Shown here one piece after another: positions 60,601 to 64,000 of a stretch of 64,000 bases of DNA (positions are counted from its first letter, which is position 1; every line of letters begins with the position of its first letter). Source of the DNA: Eutreptiella sp. 'Long Island Sound 2002' (taxonomy: Eukaryota; Euglenozoa; Euglenophyceae; Eutreptiales; Eutreptiaceae); assembly GCA_964036045.1 (NCBI GenBank), contig OZ038380.1, forward strand, positions 165,051,872 through 165,115,871, written 5' to 3'. A program made the translations under genes and the position numbers. Below the pieces are notes generated by a model that saw only the letters and a list, made by a program, of their open reading frames with translations, ran no database searches and was not told where the DNA came from.

Positions 60601-63600
60601 TGATGTCCCCATTGATGTCCCCATGGATGTCCCCATGGATGTCCCCATTGATGTCCCCATGGATGTCCCCATGGATGTCCCCATGGATGTCCCCATGGAT
60701 GTCCCCATGGATGTCCCCATGGATGTCCCCATGGATGAACCCATGGATGCCCCCATGGATGTCCCCATGGATGTCCCCATGGATGTCCCCATTGATGTCC
60801 CCATTGATGTCCCCATGGATGTCCCCATTGATGTCCCCATGGATGTCCCCATGGATGTCCCCATGGATGTCCCCATGGATGTCCCCATGGATGTCCCCAT
60901 TGATGTCCCCATTGATGTCCCCATGGATGTCCCCATGGATGTCCCCATGGATGTCCCCATTGATGTCCCCATGGATGTCCCCATTGATGTCCCCATGGAT
61001 GTCCCCATGGATGTCCCCATTGATGTCCCCATGGATGTCCCCATTGATGTCCCCATTGATGTCCCCATTGATGTCCCCATGGATGTCCCCATGGATGTCC
61101 CCATGGATGTCCCCATGGATGTCCCCATGGATGTCCCCATTGATGTCCCCATGGATGTCCCCATGGATGTCCCCATTGATGTCCCCATTGATGTCCCCAT
61201 TGATGTCCCCATGGATGTCCCCATTGATGTCCCCATTGATGTCCCCATGGATGTCCCCATGGATGTCCCCATGGATGTCCCCATGGATGTCCCCATTGAT
61301 GTCCCCATTGATGTCCCCATGGATGTCCCCATGGATGTCCCCATGGATGTCCCCATTGATGTCCCCATGGATGTCCCCATGGATGTCCCCATGGATGTCC
61401 CCATGGATGTCCCCATTGATGTCCCCATTGATGTCCCCATGGATGTCCCCATGGATGTCCCCATGGATGTCCCCATTGATGTCCCCATGGATGTCCCCAT
61501 GGATGTCCCCATGGATGTCCCCATGGATGTCCCCATGGATGTCCCCATGGATGTCCCCATGGATGTCCCCATGGATGTCCCCATTGATGTCCCCATGGAT
61601 GTCCCCATTGATGTCCCCATTGATGTCCCCATGGATGTCCCCATTGATGTCCCCATTGATGCCCCCATGGATGTCCCCATGGATGTCCCCATTGATGTCC
61701 CCATGGATGTCCCCATTGATGTCCCCATGGATGTCCCCATTGATGTCCCCATGGATGTCCCCATGGATGTCCCCATGGATGTCCCCATGGATGTCCCCAT
61801 GGATGTCCCCATGGATGTCCCCATGGATGTCCCCATGGATGTCCCCATGGATGTCCCCATGGATGTCCCCATGGATGTCCCCATTGATGTCCCCATTGAT
61901 GTCCCCATGGATGTCCCCATTGATGTCCCCATGGATGTCCCCATGGATGTCCCCATGGATGTCCCCATGGATGTCCCCATGGATGTCCCCATGGATGTCC
62001 CCATGGATGTCCCCAGAGATGTCCCCATGGATGTCCGCATGGATGTCCCCCTTGATGTCCCCATGGATGTCCCCATTGATGTCCCCATGGATGTCCCCAT
62101 GGATGTCCCCATTGATGTCCCCATTGATGTCCCCATGGATGTCCCCATTGATGTCCCCATGGATGTCCCCATGGATGTCCCCATTGATGTCCCCATGGAT
62201 GTCCCCATTGATGTCCCCATTGATGTCCCCATGGATGTCCCAATGGATGTCCCCATGGACGTCCCCACCATGGATGTCCCCATTGATGTCCCCATGGATG
62301 TCCCCATGGATGTCCCCATTGATGTGCCCATGGATGTCCCCATGGATGTCCCCATTGATGTCCCCATTGATGTCCCCATTGATGTCCCCATGGATGTCCC
62401 CATGGATGTCCCCATGGATGTCCCCATGGATGTCCCCATGGATGTCCCCATGGATGTCCCCATGGATGTCCCCATTGATGTCCCCATGGATGTCCCCATG
62501 GATGTCCCCATGGATGTCCCCATTGATGTCCCCATGGATGTCCCCATGGATGTCCCCATGGATGTCCCCATGGATGTCCCCATTGATGTCCCCATGGATG
62601 TCCCCATTGATGTCCCCATGGATGTCCCCATTGATGTCCCCATGGATGTCCCCATGGATGTCCCCATTGATGTCCCCATTGATGTCCCCATGGATGTCCC
62701 CATTGATGTCCCCATTGCTGTCCCCATGGATGTCCCCATTGATGTCCCCATTGATGTCCCCATTGATGTCCCCATTGATGTCCCCATGGATGTCCCCATG
62801 GATGTCCCCATGGATGTCCCCATGGATGTCCCCATTGATGTCCCCATGGATGTCCCCATGGATGTCCCCATGGATGTCCCCATTGATGTCCCCATGGATG
62901 TCCCCATTGATGTCCCCATGGATGTCCCCATTGATGTCCCCATTGATGTCCCCATGGATGTCCCCATGGATGTCCCCATGGACGTCCCCACCATGGATGT
63001 CCCCATTGATGTCCCCATGGATGTCCCCATGGATGTCCCCATTGATGTCCCCATGGATGTCCCCATGGATGTCCCCATGGATGTCCCCATTGATGTCCCC
63101 ATGGATGTCCCCATTGATGTCCCCATGGATGTCCCCATTGTTGTCCCCATGGATGTCCCCATGGATGTCCCCATTGATGTCCCCATGGATGTCCCCATGG
63201 ATGTCCCCATTGATGTCCCCATTGCTGTCCCCATGGATGTCCCCATGGATGTCCCCATGGATGTCCCCATGGATGTCCCCAGGGATGTCCCCATTGATGT
63301 CCCCATGGATGTCCCCATGGATGGCCCCATAGATGTCCCCATTGATGTCCCCATTGATGTCCCGATTGATGCCCCCATTGATGTCCCCATGGATGTCCCC
63401 ATGGATGTCCCCATGGATGTCCCCATGGATGTCCCCATGGATGTCCCCATGGATGTCCCCATGGATGTCCCCATTGATGTCCCCATTGATGTCCCCATGG
63501 ATGTCCCCATTGATGTCCCCATTGATGTCCCCATGGATGTCCCCATGGATGTCCCCATGGATGTCCCCATGGATGTCCCCATTGATGTCCCCATGGATGT

Positions 63601-64000
63601 CCCCATTGATGTCCCCATGAATGTCCCCATTGTTGTCCCCATGGATGTCCCCATGGATGTCCCCATGGATGGCCCCATAGATGTCCCCATTGATGTCCCC
63701 ATTGATGTCCCCATTGATGCCCCCATTGATGTCCCCATTGATGTCCCCATTGATGTCCCCATTGATGTCCCCATGGATGGCCCCATTGATGTCCCCATGG
63801 ATGTCCCCATGGATGTCCCCATGGATGTCCCCATTGATGTCCCCATGGATGTCCCCATGGATGTCCCCATGGACGTCCCCATGGATGTCCCCGTTGATGT
63901 CCCCATGGATGTCCCCATGGATGTCCCCATGGATGTCCCCATGGATGTCCCCATGGATGTCCCCATTGATGTCCCCATTGCTGTCCCCATGGATGTCCCC

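Larger units (their letters stand above)
45897..64000. repeat. 12-bp minisatellite array, about 1,500 copies, open at right edge
   Basis: The unit is ATGGATGTCCCC or ATTGATGTCCCC, the two forms being irregularly mixed. Rare single-base variants (GATGCCCCC, GGAAGTCCCC, GGATATCCCC, GCTGTCCCC, GTTGTCCCC, GATGGCCCC) mark higher-order copies. Period 12 is kept for 18.1 kb except for small insertions near 47,105 (3 bp), 52,268 (4 bp), 62,267 (3 bp) and 62,990 (3 bp). The minus strand has GGGG every 12 bases. All three minus frames and two plus frames are stop-free over long stretches because neither unit form contains a stop there, so the frames of thousands of codons ([28 protein letters not shown]) are not evidence of proteins. 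Confidence 0.98.

Noticed and set aside
45778-63990. Minus-strand open frame of about 6,070 codons (MGTS, then GDIH/GDIN repeats), plus overlapping giant frames on both strands
   Set aside because: Neither 12-bp unit contains a stop in these frames, so any length is open by construction. Several frames are open at once, small insertions merely switch the peptide repeat, and variants show no bias toward synonymous change.
10950-64000. CRISPR array
   Set aside because: The repeats are contiguous, without unique spacers of regular length. The context is eukaryotic and no cas genes are present.

Overview
This window is eukaryotic nuclear DNA dominated by repeats. It contains no intact, confidently recognisable gene. 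The only recognisable host-type gene is a broken fragment resembling the plastid-type ATP synthase gamma subunit. That, together with tRNA-derived SINE heads, a cut-and-paste DNA transposon and very long satellite arrays, suggests a large, repeat-rich genome of a photosynthetic protist or alga. I cannot name the lineage from sequence alone.

Bases 1-10,950 are a mosaic of nested, mostly decayed mobile elements. A family sharing a C-terminal coding module and a tail of about 365 bp occurs three times (minus strand at the left edge, plus strand at 1893-2260 and 3512-3940). The two plus-strand copies flank the atpC-like fragment (2549-2873). Three tRNA-like heads lie at 1121-1204 (-), 4040-4112 (+) and 7386-7456 (+). 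Two further repeat families (A, 181 bp; B, about 220 bp) occur at 4652-5048, 5416-5596 and, for B, at 6858-6919 plus 9584-9723. The second B copy is split by a complete 2,664-bp DNA transposon (6920-9583). This element has 16-bp terminal inverted repeats TAACTGCTAAGATCTG, a 6-bp target duplication CAAATG, subterminal clusters of ACGCGTACGCGT-like motifs and one minus-strand transposase-like gene. The intact B copy at 4829-5048 serves as the empty site and proves the insertion. The transposase has candidate D, D and E residues and a Cys cluster in the expected order but is interrupted, so this copy looks non-autonomous. The superfamily is not obvious. This is the most informative object in the window.

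Bases 10,950-45,896 are about 110 tandem copies of a satellite unit of about 317 bp. Each unit carries a G run, a T run and an A run of variable length, and local higher-order blocks of 3 to 6 units are visible. Bases 45,897-64,000 (running off the window) are about 1,500 copies of a 12-bp minisatellite, ATGGATGTCCCC or ATTGATGTCCCC. Only four register shifts occur in 18 kb, and higher-order periods include 1,140 bp. The two satellites abut with no unique DNA between them. The very long open frames in both arrays are a property of the repeats, not evidence of proteins.
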